NCBI RefSeq assembly: GCF_900115075.1
Contig: NZ_FOVG01000004.1
Coordinates: 124,001 to 188,000 of the forward strand
Direction: 5' to 3'
Source: Candidatus Pantoea varia
GTDB lineage: Bacteria > Pseudomonadota > Gammaproteobacteria > Enterobacterales > Enterobacteriaceae
DNA length: 64,000 nt
In this document: one piece after another, positions 28,888 to 37,634 of the stretch
Position numbering within the stretch: position 1 is the stretch's first letter
Layout: every line of letters starts with the position of its first letter
Notes under the pieces: model-generated
The model's input: only the letters and a program-made list of their open reading frames with translations
Told to the model about the DNA's origin: nothing
Databases searched by the model: none
Position numbers and translations under genes: made by a program

Positions 28888-29340
28888 TTACAGGTCGCGA
28901 TAATAGAGTTTTACCGGCTTAGCGGGATACTCCAGCGCTTCGCCCTGTGGCAGCCAGCCATAACGTTCGTAATAGCCCACAAACGTTGACCATAACCACA
29001 ACCGTTGATAGCCCCGCGCCTGTGCATAAGCAATGACATGCTGCTGCAGCGCCTCACTGACACCTTTGCCGCGCACCGACTCATCAACATAGAGCGCCGC
29101 CAGCCACGGGAAAAGATCCTGACGGCTGATCAGGTCGCAGCGCCAGAATCCCACCGTGCCGACTGCCCTGCCCGCTTCCACGGCAACGAAAGTCACCGGG
29201 AAATCAGCACCGGTCAGGCTGCTGTTCACCACACTGGCAAAGAACGCCCGGCTGGTGGATTCACCAAATGCGCGCCACTGCCAGTCGATGATCTGATCGG
29301 CAAACTGTGGGGCATCGCTGAGCGAGATAATCTCAATCAC
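28888..29340 (-). CDS. GNAT-family N-acetyltransferase
   Basis: 150 aa with a single GNAT domain. The acetyl-CoA loop is ALYVDESVRGKGVSEAL (RxxGxG type) and the C-terminal YYERYGWLP is a common GNAT ending. The substrate cannot be read from the sequence. The start overlaps the stop of the upstream GntR-type regulator by 4 bp (ATGA), so it is translated with the beta-glucoside PTS genes. I do not recognise an E. coli K-12 counterpart at this locus. Confidence 0.85.
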   Translation of the reverse strand: MIEIISLSDAPQFADQIIDWQWRAFGESTSRAFFASVVNSSLTGADFPVTFVAVEAGRAVGTVGFWRCDLISRQDLFPWLAALYVDESVRGKGVSEALQQHVIAYAQARGYQRLWLWSTFVGYYERYGWLPQGEALEYPAKPVKLYYRDL

Positions 29341-30110
29341 ATCAGTTTCCCCTGAAAGATCGGGACTGAATCAAACAGGTAGCCATCAAAGTCAGGCGCA
29401 TCGGCGTCGGAAAGCTCCAGCAGCGTATTCTTGACGTTCTCAAGGTGCTGCCAGGTAGATTGCCAGGCCCCCATCACATCACGCCGACGCAGAGCAGCCA
29501 GGATAGTCTGGTGATCGCCGAGCCACTTCAGGCGATAGGCGCGGGTTTCAAACTGCGGGCGCAGCTGCTGCCAGAGCGGGCTGCTGTCATGGTGTCGCCA
29601 GATACTGGTGACGGTATCGAGCAGCATCTGATTCTGACTGGCACCGGCCAGCAGCAAATGAAACAGCTTGTCGTTGTCCTGACTGCTGTCGTTGGCGGCG
29701 ATGGCACGCTGCTCCTGTTCCAGCGTACGGCGCAGATTTTCGATGTCCGCTTTGGTCGCCATTTTTGCGGCAAAGGCTGCAATATTGCTCTCCAGCAACT
29801 GACGTGCCTGTAGCATTTCAAACGGGCCAACGTCGCTGCGGAAGAAGGCCTCTTCTTCATCATCACTGGCGGAAGGAATACGCATCACATAGACGCCGGA
29901 GCTCTGGCGGATATCCACTGTACCTTCCAGCTCCAGCATCAATAATGCCTCGCGCACAATGGTCCGGCTGACGCCCCAGGTTTCAGCCAGCTGACGTTCA
30001 GGCGGCAGGCGCGATCCCACCGGATAGTGCCCGTCACAGATCTGCTGACGCAGGTGCTGACCAATTTCCTGATACTGCTTTTTTTCTTGCGGCGCTTCGG
30101 CTTTGTCCAC
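29337..30110 (-). CDS. FCD-domain GntR-family regulator of the PTS locus
   Basis: 257 aa. An N-terminal winged helix (GSRLPPERQLAETWGVSRTI, about 32-51) precedes an all-helical FCD domain, as in FadR/UxuR-type regulators. I chose the GTG at 30110, seven bases after AAAGGG, rather than the TTG at 30131, which has no ribosome-binding site. Context points to control of the adjacent EIIC-GH1-EIIB genes and divergent EIIA. The TTGGCATACCAA sites between them resemble operators known for UxuR/ExuR (core TTGGTATACCAA). The effector is unknown; a phospho-beta-glucoside is a reasonable guess. Confidence 0.85.
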   Translation of the reverse strand: MDKAEAPQEKKQYQEIGQHLRQQICDGHYPVGSRLPPERQLAETWGVSRTIVREALLMLELEGTVDIRQSSGVYVMRIPSASDDEEEAFFRSDVGPFEMLQARQLLESNIAAFAAKMATKADIENLRRTLEQEQRAIAANDSSQDNDKLFHLLLAGASQNQMLLDTVTSIWRHHDSSPLWQQLRPQFETRAYRLKWLGDHQTILAALRRRDVMGAWQSTWQHLENVKNTLLELSDADAPDFDGYLFDSVPIFQGKLM

Positions 30111-30206
30111 ACTGTCACCCTTTGCAATCAATGCGCTAACGGCATTGCCGCGGTTCCCTGCGCGACAATGCCCGCGAACCGGAGAAGCTGGCTCGCAAAC
30201 TGGGCC

Positions 30207-30524
30207 TCAGTGTATCAAAGCCAGCGCCTGATCGAGTACCTTTGCACCATTCAGCGTGCCGTAAGCAACCGTATCGATCACCGCGATGGGCAACTGATAG
30301 CTGTCGGTGAGTTTTCTGTTCTCCTCCAGTTTGAAGCGCACCTGTGGCCCGAGCAGCACGACGACCACCTCGTTGCCGTAGTTTTGCAGCTCTTCACGCA
30401 GGTTTTGCTCCGGAATGGCGTAGATCTGAAATGCCAGTCCGCGAGCGGCAGCCTCTTTTTCCATCCGTGTCACCACCATTGAGGTCGACATGCCCGCAGC
30501 ACAGGCCAGAACAATTCGTTTCAT
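30207..30524 (-). CDS. PTS EIIB, lactose/cellobiose type
   Basis: 105 aa cytosolic EIIB. The phosphorylated cysteine is Cys8 in VLACAAGMSTSM, the P-loop of the EIIB-cellobiose (ChbB-like) family. It passes phosphate from EIIA to the sugar bound by EIIC. It lies 15 bp after the GH1 gene; 96 bp separate it from the regulator gene downstream. Confidence 0.93.
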   Translation of the reverse strand: MKRIVLACAAGMSTSMVVTRMEKEAAARGLAFQIYAIPEQNLREELQNYGNEVVVVLLGPQVRFKLEENRKLTDSYQLPIAVIDTVAYGTLNGAKVLDQALALIH

Positions 30525-30539
30525 GCTCGTTTCCTCGCG

Positions 30540-31967
30540 TTATTTCGGCTCATCATCAAGCCACAGGGTAAATTGCTGCGTGTCCCGCAGCGTACGGAAC
30601 CAGTGGGCAGACTTCTTCATACGGCGCTGACGCTGCTTATCTAAGTCGATTTCGATAAGACCATAGCGATTTTTAAAGGCATTCATTGGCGAGACATTGT
30701 CGGTAAACGCCCACAGCATGTAGCCCTGACAGTTAATGCCCGCCTGACTGGCGCGTATCGCCTGATGCAGGTGCTCGCTGATAAACGCGATACGGTAATC
30801 ATCCTGAATCTCCCCGTCGGCATTTTTGAACTGCGCTTCGTTCTCAATTCCCATACCGCTTTCAGCCACAAACCACGGGATATTGCCGTACTCATCGCGC
30901 ATCCGCTGCGCCATATCCCAGATAATTTCAGGCTGAATTTCCCAGCCGCGCGAACGGTTCATCCGTCGCCCCGGCAGTTCAAAGTGTTCGTAATACCAGG
31001 CGGGGTGAAATGGCGTCTCGGGATGCCAGCTGCGGGACGGCGCCTTCACGCGATGCGGATAGTAGAGATTAAGCCCGACCTCATCGACGGTATTGGCGGC
31101 AATAATCGCCAGCTCTTCCGGGGTGGTTTCCCACTCAATCTGATGCTTATCAAGCAGCGCCAGCAGCTCCGCCGGATACTCGCCTTTAATGGCGGGATCG
31201 AGAAACACCCGGTTGTAGAACAGGTCATAAATATGCGCCGCCTTCTGGTCGTGCGGGACTGATGATCGCGGATAGGTGACTTCCGGATTGAGTATGGTAC
31301 CAATGCGACCGGCATAGCCTGCCTCGCGGAACAGCTGCACTACCCGGGCGGTAGCAAGATTCTTGTGGTGGTTCCACTGCATCCATTTATGGGTGTTCTG
31401 CTCATAAGGCCAGCGCAGCGCGTCGAGATAGACGCGGGTCTGCACCACAATCGGCTCGTTAAACACAAACCAGCGCGTGACCCGACCGGCATAGCGTTTA
31501 AACACCTGTTCGACATAACGGATAAATAGTTCAACGACATGCTTTGACTGCCAGCCGCCATACTGCTCCAGCAGCGTAGCGGGCAGCTCGTAATGCTCCA
31601 GACAGAGCATCAGTTCAATGCCCTGGCGCTGCATTTCATCAATCAGCCGGTCATAGTAAGCCGCGTATTCCTCATCGACCGTGGCGGTTTCGTAATCGAT
31701 CAGGAAACGCGACCAGTTGATTGAAGTGCGGTAGTGGGTCAGCCCGCTGGCCTTCATTAGCGCCACATCCTCACCAAAGCGGTTGATAAAGTCGGTGGCA
31801 ACCGCCGGGCCATAGCCGTTGTGCCAGACGTGACGATCCTGCTGATACCAGGCGTCAGGCCAGGAGTCCTGCCCCGGCTTTTTTCCGCTCCAGCCTTCCG
31901 TCTGCCAGGCGGAGGCAGCAGCCCCCAGAATGAAATTCTCAGGTATGTGGACAGTCTGACGACTCAT
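30540..31967 (-). CDS. GH1 family 6-phospho-beta-glucosidase
   Basis: 475 aa. The acid/base glutamate is in WFVFNEPIV and the nucleophile in WFVAESGMG, where ESG replaces the more usual ENG. The C-terminal part SPMNAFKNRYGLIEID is like PTS-linked GH1 enzymes. It probably hydrolyses the phosphorylated disaccharide or aryl-glucoside imported by the EIIABC proteins around it. Its start overlaps the EIIC stop by 4 bp. It is distinct from BglA at 49331, with different signature variants. Confidence 0.92.
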   Translation of the reverse strand: MSRQTVHIPENFILGAAASAWQTEGWSGKKPGQDSWPDAWYQQDRHVWHNGYGPAVATDFINRFGEDVALMKASGLTHYRTSINWSRFLIDYETATVDEEYAAYYDRLIDEMQRQGIELMLCLEHYELPATLLEQYGGWQSKHVVELFIRYVEQVFKRYAGRVTRWFVFNEPIVVQTRVYLDALRWPYEQNTHKWMQWNHHKNLATARVVQLFREAGYAGRIGTILNPEVTYPRSSVPHDQKAAHIYDLFYNRVFLDPAIKGEYPAELLALLDKHQIEWETTPEELAIIAANTVDEVGLNLYYPHRVKAPSRSWHPETPFHPAWYYEHFELPGRRMNRSRGWEIQPEIIWDMAQRMRDEYGNIPWFVAESGMGIENEAQFKNADGEIQDDYRIAFISEHLHQAIRASQAGINCQGYMLWAFTDNVSPMNAFKNRYGLIEIDLDKQRQRRMKKSAHWFRTLRDTQQFTLWLDDEPK

Positions 31968-33313
31968 AACACCTCCGTCCGGTTGGGGTTCAGCTCAGGT
32001 CGCAGGCTTTTTGCTTCCGCTGCATCCGCGCGGCGGGCTGCGACTTTCACAAATGGCAGATAGATGAGTACTGACACCAGAATGCAGACGATCTGCGTCA
32101 CTACCGCGCCCATCGATCCGGCCGTTGAAAGCCAGGCATTGATAATCGGAGGCGTGGTCCAGGGCACCATCACCACGGCTTTCCCGGCAAATCCCATCAC
32201 CGTCGCGAAGTAGCCGATAGAACCTGTCACTAGCGGTGTGATGATGAAAGGGATAGCCAGGATCGGGTTAAGCATAATCGGCATACCAAATATAACCGGC
32301 TCGTTGATATTGAAAATGCCGGGCCCGAACGACAGCTTGGCAATTTCACGCATCTCTTTGCGCCGCGTCGCCAGCATCACGGCAGTGAGCAGCCCGATAG
32401 TCAGGCCGGAACCGCCGATGCTCATATAAACATCCCAGAACGGCATCGTGATGATGTTCGGCGCCTCTTTTCCCTGCTCAAAAGCGGTCATGTTGACCAT
32501 AATCGCGCCCAGCAACAGCGGCTCACGAATCGGCTTCACCATCTGGTTGCCGTGAATACCAATCACCCAGAACAGCTGGGCGACGAACATCAGAATCAGA
32601 ATGCCCCACAGGCTCTGCACCACCGACTCCAGCGGCTGCTGCACCACCTGGTATACCGCGTCGTAAAGGTACATGCCGGTGACGCGATGGAAGACAAAGC
32701 CAAAGGTCGCTATCAGCGTCACGGTGATAATTGAGGGGATAAGCGCGGAGAAAGAGGCGGCCACGTTGGGCGGCACAGTGTCAGGCATTTTGATTTTCAG
32801 CCGCTCAACCTGTTCAAGGCGGCAGTAGATCTCTACCGACAGAATGGCGATAAACATGCCGAGAAACAGGCTCTTGGTATCGGAAAATTGTTTGGCCAGC
32901 ACGTCGGTGACCAGATGCATCTGCCCATCGACCATCATCTGTAAGGTCGTCGGCGTCACGGATACAAAGCAGATGATAGCCAGCAGGCCGGGAAACAGCG
33001 TTTTTATACCGTTGATACGCCCAAGCTCAATACCAATCAGGAACACCGCACCAATGTTAAGAAAGCTGAGCGTGGCGTAATTGATACTGCTGGTGATGGG
33101 CTTGAGGTCAGCTAAAAAAGCCAGGGCGGCAAAGCTGGCAAGGCCATTTTTGCTGTCCAGCACCATGTTAGAGATCAATACCGAGAAGGCGCCAACAATG
33201 ATCACCGGCATCAGGGTAATGAACGAGGCTTTAATCGCCATGATGTAGCGATAACTGTTAAAACGGGTGGCAAAGCTGCCCAGGGAATCGATAAGGCGGT
33301 CCTGTAGAGACAT
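31964..33313 (-). CDS. PTS EIIC, lactose/cellobiose type
   Basis: 449 aa inner-membrane permease of the EIIC family (ChbC-like) with about 8-10 membrane helices. Typical segments are FWVIGIHGNQMVKPI, GGSGLTIGLLTAVML and FNINEPVIFGMPIMLNP (the NEP sugar-binding loop). The ATG at 33313 starts MSLQDRLIDSLG; two extra in-frame codons upstream begin with TTG. It is the first gene of the minus-strand operon EIIC-GH1-EIIB-GntR-GNAT. Confidence 0.94.
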   Translation of the reverse strand: MSLQDRLIDSLGSFATRFNSYRYIMAIKASFITLMPVIIVGAFSVLISNMVLDSKNGLASFAALAFLADLKPITSSINYATLSFLNIGAVFLIGIELGRINGIKTLFPGLLAIICFVSVTPTTLQMMVDGQMHLVTDVLAKQFSDTKSLFLGMFIAILSVEIYCRLEQVERLKIKMPDTVPPNVAASFSALIPSIITVTLIATFGFVFHRVTGMYLYDAVYQVVQQPLESVVQSLWGILILMFVAQLFWVIGIHGNQMVKPIREPLLLGAIMVNMTAFEQGKEAPNIITMPFWDVYMSIGGSGLTIGLLTAVMLATRRKEMREIAKLSFGPGIFNINEPVIFGMPIMLNPILAIPFIITPLVTGSIGYFATVMGFAGKAVVMVPWTTPPIINAWLSTAGSMGAVVTQIVCILVSVLIYLPFVKVAARRADAAEAKSLRPELNPNRTEVL

Positions 33314-33373
33314 GATCAACCCTCAGAGATGTAAGATCGGTATTCCTGTAATCGTCGTGGTCTTCCCTGTTAG

Positions 33374-33477
33374 TGGCATACCAAAATGACGAATATCATC
33401 AGTTTTTTCTGTGACGAACTTCCCGGAAACGTTTTTTGGCATTCCAGTATGATTAAAACAGCCAATTTGGCATACCA
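33374..33477. promoter_or_regulatory. Three TGGCATnCCA operator copies between EIIC and EIIA
   Basis: Near-palindromic decamers TGGCATACCA (33374-33383), TGGCATTCCA (33437-33446) and TGGCATACCA (33468-33477); the last is embedded in TTGGCATACCAA. Start-to-start distances are 63 and 31 bp, about six and three helical turns, so all three face the same side of the DNA. They lie in the divergent promoter region of the PTS genes and are the obvious targets of the neighbouring GntR-type regulator, probably with looping. Confidence 0.75.
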
Positions 33478-33492
33478 ATAACGGAGAGGGTT

Positions 33493-33801
33493 ATGGATTA
33501 CGAACAGACCATGATGGAATTGCTGATCAATGCTGGGGAAGCCCGTTCATCGGCAATGATGGCGATTCAGTGTGCGCGCAAACGCGACTGGACCGGGGCT
33601 GATGCGGCGCTGGCTGCTTCAGATACCGCAGCAAAATCGGCACATAAAATTCAGACCGCGTTGATTGGCGCAGACGAGGGAAGCGGAAAGTTGCCGGTCA
33701 CGCTGATTCTGGTGCACGCGCAGGATCACCTGATGAATGCAATGCTGTGCCGCGAGCTGGCAGAGGAGCTGGTAATGCTGCGCAAGGAGATCTATGGCTG
33801 A
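33493..33801 (+). CDS. PTS EIIA, lactose/cellobiose type
   Basis: 102 aa, helical EIIA of the Lac/Cel family (ChbA-like). The phosphorylated histidine is His75 in ILVHAQDHLMNAML. It receives phosphate from HPr and hands it to EIIB (30207-30524). It is transcribed away from the rest of the PTS operon and has GGAGAGGG upstream of the ATG. Splitting EIIA onto the other strand implies joint control from the shared operator region. Confidence 0.94.
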   Translation: MDYEQTMMELLINAGEARSSAMMAIQCARKRDWTGADAALAASDTAAKSAHKIQTALIGADEGSGKLPVTLILVHAQDHLMNAMLCRELAEELVMLRKEIYG

Positions 33802-33833
33802 CAGGCGGCGGCCTCGCCGCCCGAGTGAGGTGA

Positions 33834-35090
33834 TTAGCTGATTTCCAGCGCCAGTAATGACTCAATCGTCTGCGCGCGGCGAATTTCGCGCGGCTGGCCC
33901 TGCTCAAACAGGACTTCCGGGATCAGCGGACGGCTGTTGTAGTTAGAAGACATGGATGCGCCGTAAGCACCGGTGTCGTGGAACACCAGATAATCGCCCA
34001 CTTTCGCCGCCGGAATCGCGCGCGGTTCGACCATGCCGCCCTCCAGCTGGGTAAAGACATCACCCGATTCGCACAGCGGACCTGCAACCACCGTGTCGAG
34101 TGTCTGCTGCTCATCAATCGCCCGCCCATCGCCCGCCATCAGCGAGATATGGTGATAGCTGCCATACATTGATGGGCGCATCAGGTCACTGAAACCGGCA
34201 TCGACCAGCACGAAGTGACGGCTGCCCATCGACTTCACCGCCCGAACCTGCGACACCAGCACGCCCGCCTCGGCCACCAGGAAACGACCCGGTTCGATCT
34301 CCAGTTTGACCGCGTGCCCCAGATGCTGAGCAATGCGCTGCCGGGCTGCATCCCACAGCCCGAAATAGTGCCTGGTATCAATCGCCTCTTCGCCGTAGCG
34401 ATAAGGAATAGAAAGACCCCCGCCCGCAGAGATCGCCGTCAGATCCTGACCCGACGCCATCACCAGTTCCACCATCGCATCACAGACCTGCTGCAGATGC
34501 GCATAATCGACGCCTGAGCCGATATGCATGTGAATGCCCACCAGGTTCAGGCCGTGCTGTTTAATGGCCGCCAGTGCCTCGGCTAAGTCGCCGTGCCAGA
34601 TACCGTGCTTGCTATTTTCGCCGCCGGTATTGGTTTTCTGACTGTGGCCGTGACCAAAACCAGGGTTGACCCGCAGCCACACCGCGTGTCCCGGTGACAC
34701 CGCACCGAGCTGATGCAGCATATCGATCGAACCGGCATTCACCGGCACCTTTAACGCAGTCACCCGCTCCAGCGTCGGTTGATCGAACAGATCGGCGGTA
34801 AAGACGATCTCGTCGCCGCCAGGCTGATAACCGGCGGCCAGGGCGCGTTCGATCTCACCCAGCGATACCGAGTCCACTTTTACGCCTGCTGCGCGCATCA
34901 GGCGCAGGATATGCGTATTCGAGCAGGCTTTCTGCGCAAAGCGCACCACATCAAAGGCCTGCAGCTGAGCAATACGTGCCTGAATAATCTGCGCGTCGTA
35001 GGCCCAGAATGGCCCGGCATAACGGCGTGCCAGCGGCAGCAGGTGAGCGGCGTTGAGTGCGGTTTCGGTACTCTGTAATGAACGTGGCAT
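33834..35090 (-). CDS. lysA: Diaminopimelate decarboxylase
   Basis: Last step of lysine biosynthesis, meso-DAP to lysine and CO2. 418 aa. A fold III PLP barrel with the PLP lysine Lys54 in FAQKACSNTHILRLM, the phosphate-binding GGGLSIPY and EPGRFLVAEAG, and the C-terminal catalytic Cys in GPLCESGDVF. It is divergent from its activator lysR, as in E. coli. Confidence 0.96.
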   Translation of the reverse strand: MPRSLQSTETALNAAHLLPLARRYAGPFWAYDAQIIQARIAQLQAFDVVRFAQKACSNTHILRLMRAAGVKVDSVSLGEIERALAAGYQPGGDEIVFTADLFDQPTLERVTALKVPVNAGSIDMLHQLGAVSPGHAVWLRVNPGFGHGHSQKTNTGGENSKHGIWHGDLAEALAAIKQHGLNLVGIHMHIGSGVDYAHLQQVCDAMVELVMASGQDLTAISAGGGLSIPYRYGEEAIDTRHYFGLWDAARQRIAQHLGHAVKLEIEPGRFLVAEAGVLVSQVRAVKSMGSRHFVLVDAGFSDLMRPSMYGSYHHISLMAGDGRAIDEQQTLDTVVAGPLCESGDVFTQLEGGMVEPRAIPAAKVGDYLVFHDTGAYGASMSSNYNSRPLIPEVLFEQGQPREIRRAQTIESLLALEIS

Positions 35091-35192
35091 AGCAATTCTC
35101 CTGTGGCGATAACCCCATTAAGCCAGAATCGTGCCATAGCGAAAAATATCTGTTTTAATAGCATCTATGCAGAATGGATATAGGTAAACGGC
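35091..35192. promoter_or_regulatory. lysA-lysR divergent control region
   Basis: A 102-bp gap between divergent start codons. A short inverted repeat, GCATCTATGC (35161-35170), lies 22 bp before lysR and could be part of a LysR site, but I see no full T-N11-A match I would defend. LysR activates lysA with DAP as co-inducer and represses itself in E. coli. Confidence 0.45.
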
Positions 35193-36113
35193 GTGGCGAA
35201 CATTAACTGGCGGCATATCGAAATATTTCATGCAGTGATGACCAGCGGCAATCTGACGCAGGCCGCCACGCTGCTGCATACGTCACAGCCTACCGTGAGC
35301 CGGGAGCTGGCACGTCTGGAGCAGCAACTGGGATTAGAGCTGTTCGGACGGGTACGCGGTCGCCTGCAGCCGACAGTGCAGGGATTGCGTCTGTTTGAAG
35401 AGGTTCAGCGCTCCTGGTATGGTCTGGATCGCATCATGGAAGCGGCTGAAGGCCTGCGCCAGTTCCGTCAGGGTGAGCTGTCGATCGCCTGCCTGCCGGT
35501 TTTTTCTCAGTCGCTGTTGCCACCACTGTGTCAGCCCTTTTTAGAGCGCTACCCGGCTGTAAGCCTGAATGTAATTCCGCAGGAGTCGCCACTGCTGGAG
35601 GAGTGGCTGTCAGCACAGCGCTACGATATCGGCTTAACCGAAACCCAGCACGCTCCGGCCGGTACTGATCGCCTGGCCCTGCTGACCTGCGATGAGGTTT
35701 GCGTGTTGCCGCAGCATCATCCTCTGAGTCAGCGTGAAGAGCTGACGCCGCACGATTTTGCAGGCGAAAAGTATGTGAGCCTGTCGCGTAGTGACAGCTA
35801 TCGTCAGCTGCTGGATGCGCTGTTTCAGGAGCAGGGCGTCGAACGGCGGCTGGTGATGGAGACGCACAGCGCCGCTTCGGTGTGCGCGATGGTCAGGGCG
35901 GGGGTGGGGATTTCTATCGTCAATCCGCTGACGGCACTGGATTACGCCGAAAGCGGTGTCGTAATGCGAAAGTTCAGCGTGGCGGTGCCGTTTACCGTCA
36001 GCCTGGTCAGGCCGCAGCATCGCCCCGCGTCAGCGCTGGTCGATGCCTTTGTCAGCCATCTGCAACAGCAGGTGGCTGACTTTCCGGCGCGAATCGCCGC
36101 CCGCCTGGCTTAA
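35193..36113 (+). CDS. lysR: Transcriptional activator LysR
   Basis: 306 aa, the founder of the LysR family. An N-terminal winged helix (LTQAATLLHTSQPTVSRELA, about 20-39) is followed by a periplasmic-binding-protein-like effector domain that senses diaminopimelate. It uses GTG as start. The 3' end overlaps the convergent MFS gene by 4 bp. Confidence 0.95.
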   Translation: MANINWRHIEIFHAVMTSGNLTQAATLLHTSQPTVSRELARLEQQLGLELFGRVRGRLQPTVQGLRLFEEVQRSWYGLDRIMEAAEGLRQFRQGELSIACLPVFSQSLLPPLCQPFLERYPAVSLNVIPQESPLLEEWLSAQRYDIGLTETQHAPAGTDRLALLTCDEVCVLPQHHPLSQREELTPHDFAGEKYVSLSRSDSYRQLLDALFQEQGVERRLVMETHSAASVCAMVRAGVGISIVNPLTALDYAESGVVMRKFSVAVPFTVSLVRPQHRPASALVDAFVSHLQQQVADFPARIAARLA

Positions 36114-37273
36114 GCGCGAACCCTGGCGGTCGCGCGGCCCGATTTACGGAAGGTAATCAGGCAGACCAGCAGACCGATGGCGGCCAGCGCAGCCGCAGCA
36201 ACCGGCACCGCCGTCAGGCCAAAACCACGGCCTATCACTGCACCACCAACCCAGGCACCCAGCGCATTACCGACGTTAAATGCCGAAATGTTAAGAGTTG
36301 AGACCAGGTTCGGTGCTTCTTTGCCGTGACGCACGACGTTAATTTGCAGACCCGGCACCGTCGCAAAGGTTGCCATCGCCCAGAGGAACAGGGTGATCTC
36401 CGCCAGCCACAGCGCATGGCTGGTCCAGCTGAACAGCAGCGAGAAGATGGCAATCAGTGAGAAGCTGAGGATCAGGCTGAAGGAGACTTTCCAGTCAGCC
36501 AGTTTTCCGCCAAGGATGTTACCGACCGTCAGGCCCGCGCCAATCAGGAACAGCGTCCAGCTGACGCCGCGGTCGCTGATGCCCGTCACCTCTAACAGCA
36601 GTGGCGCAATGTAGCTGAACAGCGCAAACATCGCCGCCGCAAAGAATACCGTCATCAGCAGCGACAGCCACAGTTTCCCGTTGGCCAGTGCGCCAATTTC
36701 ACTCGCCAGATGCACCGGTTTTTCCTGTTTATTGTTGGGCAGACTGACGATCAGGGCGATAAACGCCAGCACGCCGATCACCGCCACGCCCCAGAAGGTG
36801 GCACGCCAGCCAAACATCTGTCCGAAACTGGTTCCCAGCGGAACACCCAGCACGTTGGCTAAGGTCAGTCCGGTGAACATCAGCGCGACAGCAGAAGCCT
36901 GACGACCGGCAGGCACCAGACTGGCGGCGACCACCGCGCCAATACCAAAGAAGGCACCGTGACAGAGCGCGGTAACGATTCTGGCCAGCATCAGCAGGTT
37001 ATAGTTGTAAGCCAGCGCACACAGCAGGTTACCGACAATAAAGATCACCATCAGCAGAATCAGCGTTTTTTTGCGCGGCAGTCTGGCGGTCAGCAACGCC
37101 ATAATCGGCGCACCAATCGCCACCCCCAGCGCATAGCCGCTGATCAGCCAGCCCGCCGACGGAATCGACACCTGAAGGTCACGCGCCACCTCCGGCAGCA
37201 ATCCCATGATGACAAACTCCGTGGTTCCGATGGCGAATGCACTCAACGCCAGCGCCATTAATGCTAAAGGCAT
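36110..37273 (-). CDS. MFS transporter, AraJ/YdhP-like (DHA1)
   Basis: 387 aa, 12 predicted membrane helices. The DHA1 drug:H+ antiporter pattern is clear: GTTEFVIMGLLPEVA in helix 1, GYALGVAIGAPI, then the loop ARLPRKKTL (motif A), and motif C-like GVPLGTSFGQMFGWR. It is related to E. coli AraJ and YdhP but I cannot say it is the orthologue of either. The substrate is unknown. Confidence 0.88.
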   Translation of the reverse strand: MPLALMALALSAFAIGTTEFVIMGLLPEVARDLQVSIPSAGWLISGYALGVAIGAPIMALLTARLPRKKTLILLMVIFIVGNLLCALAYNYNLLMLARIVTALCHGAFFGIGAVVAASLVPAGRQASAVALMFTGLTLANVLGVPLGTSFGQMFGWRATFWGVAVIGVLAFIALIVSLPNNKQEKPVHLASEIGALANGKLWLSLLMTVFFAAAMFALFSYIAPLLLEVTGISDRGVSWTLFLIGAGLTVGNILGGKLADWKVSFSLILSFSLIAIFSLLFSWTSHALWLAEITLFLWAMATFATVPGLQINVVRHGKEAPNLVSTLNISAFNVGNALGAWVGGAVIGRGFGLTAVPVAAAALAAIGLLVCLITFRKSGRATARVRA

Positions 37274-37634
37274 AACACTCTCCCGGTTTCATTTGCAGGT
37301 GAACCGCACAGACGCGCAGCCCCTCAACGCTTATTAAAATTTGATCTGCGTCACGGTGAGTATTACAGCACAGCGCTGATGCGCCACATAGTCTGTGTGC
37401 AGCAAAGGATTATTGCCTGCGCCGCAACAATCCTGCCGCTTTGCCGGAACAAATCGCTTTGTCAGCCTGGTGGTAAAGCCCGTTAAAGCGCGCATGAACC
37501 AGGGTCAGGTTGTCATTTCCCGCGAAGCGGTTACGCTTTTTAGTGCGCATTTAATTAATAAATCCTTAACGTTGCCGATATATCCCTAATCAATTGCCAG
37601 GTGATGTGATCAACTTCTGACGCAGGGAGAGAGA
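37274..37634. other. 361-bp gap between the MFS gene and the triad lipoprotein gene
   Basis: No credible gene. It must hold the promoters of both divergent genes. The right part is AT-rich (from about 37540) and ends with a strong ribosome-binding site, GGGAGAGAG, for the gene at 37635. The open frame at 37395-37589 has no coding signature. I see no hairpin or repeat of note. Confidence 0.6.

Noticed and set aside
37395..37589. 64-codon plus-strand frame before the triad lipoprotein gene
   Set aside because: No motif, no Shine-Dalgarno and odd composition; better read as promoter region.
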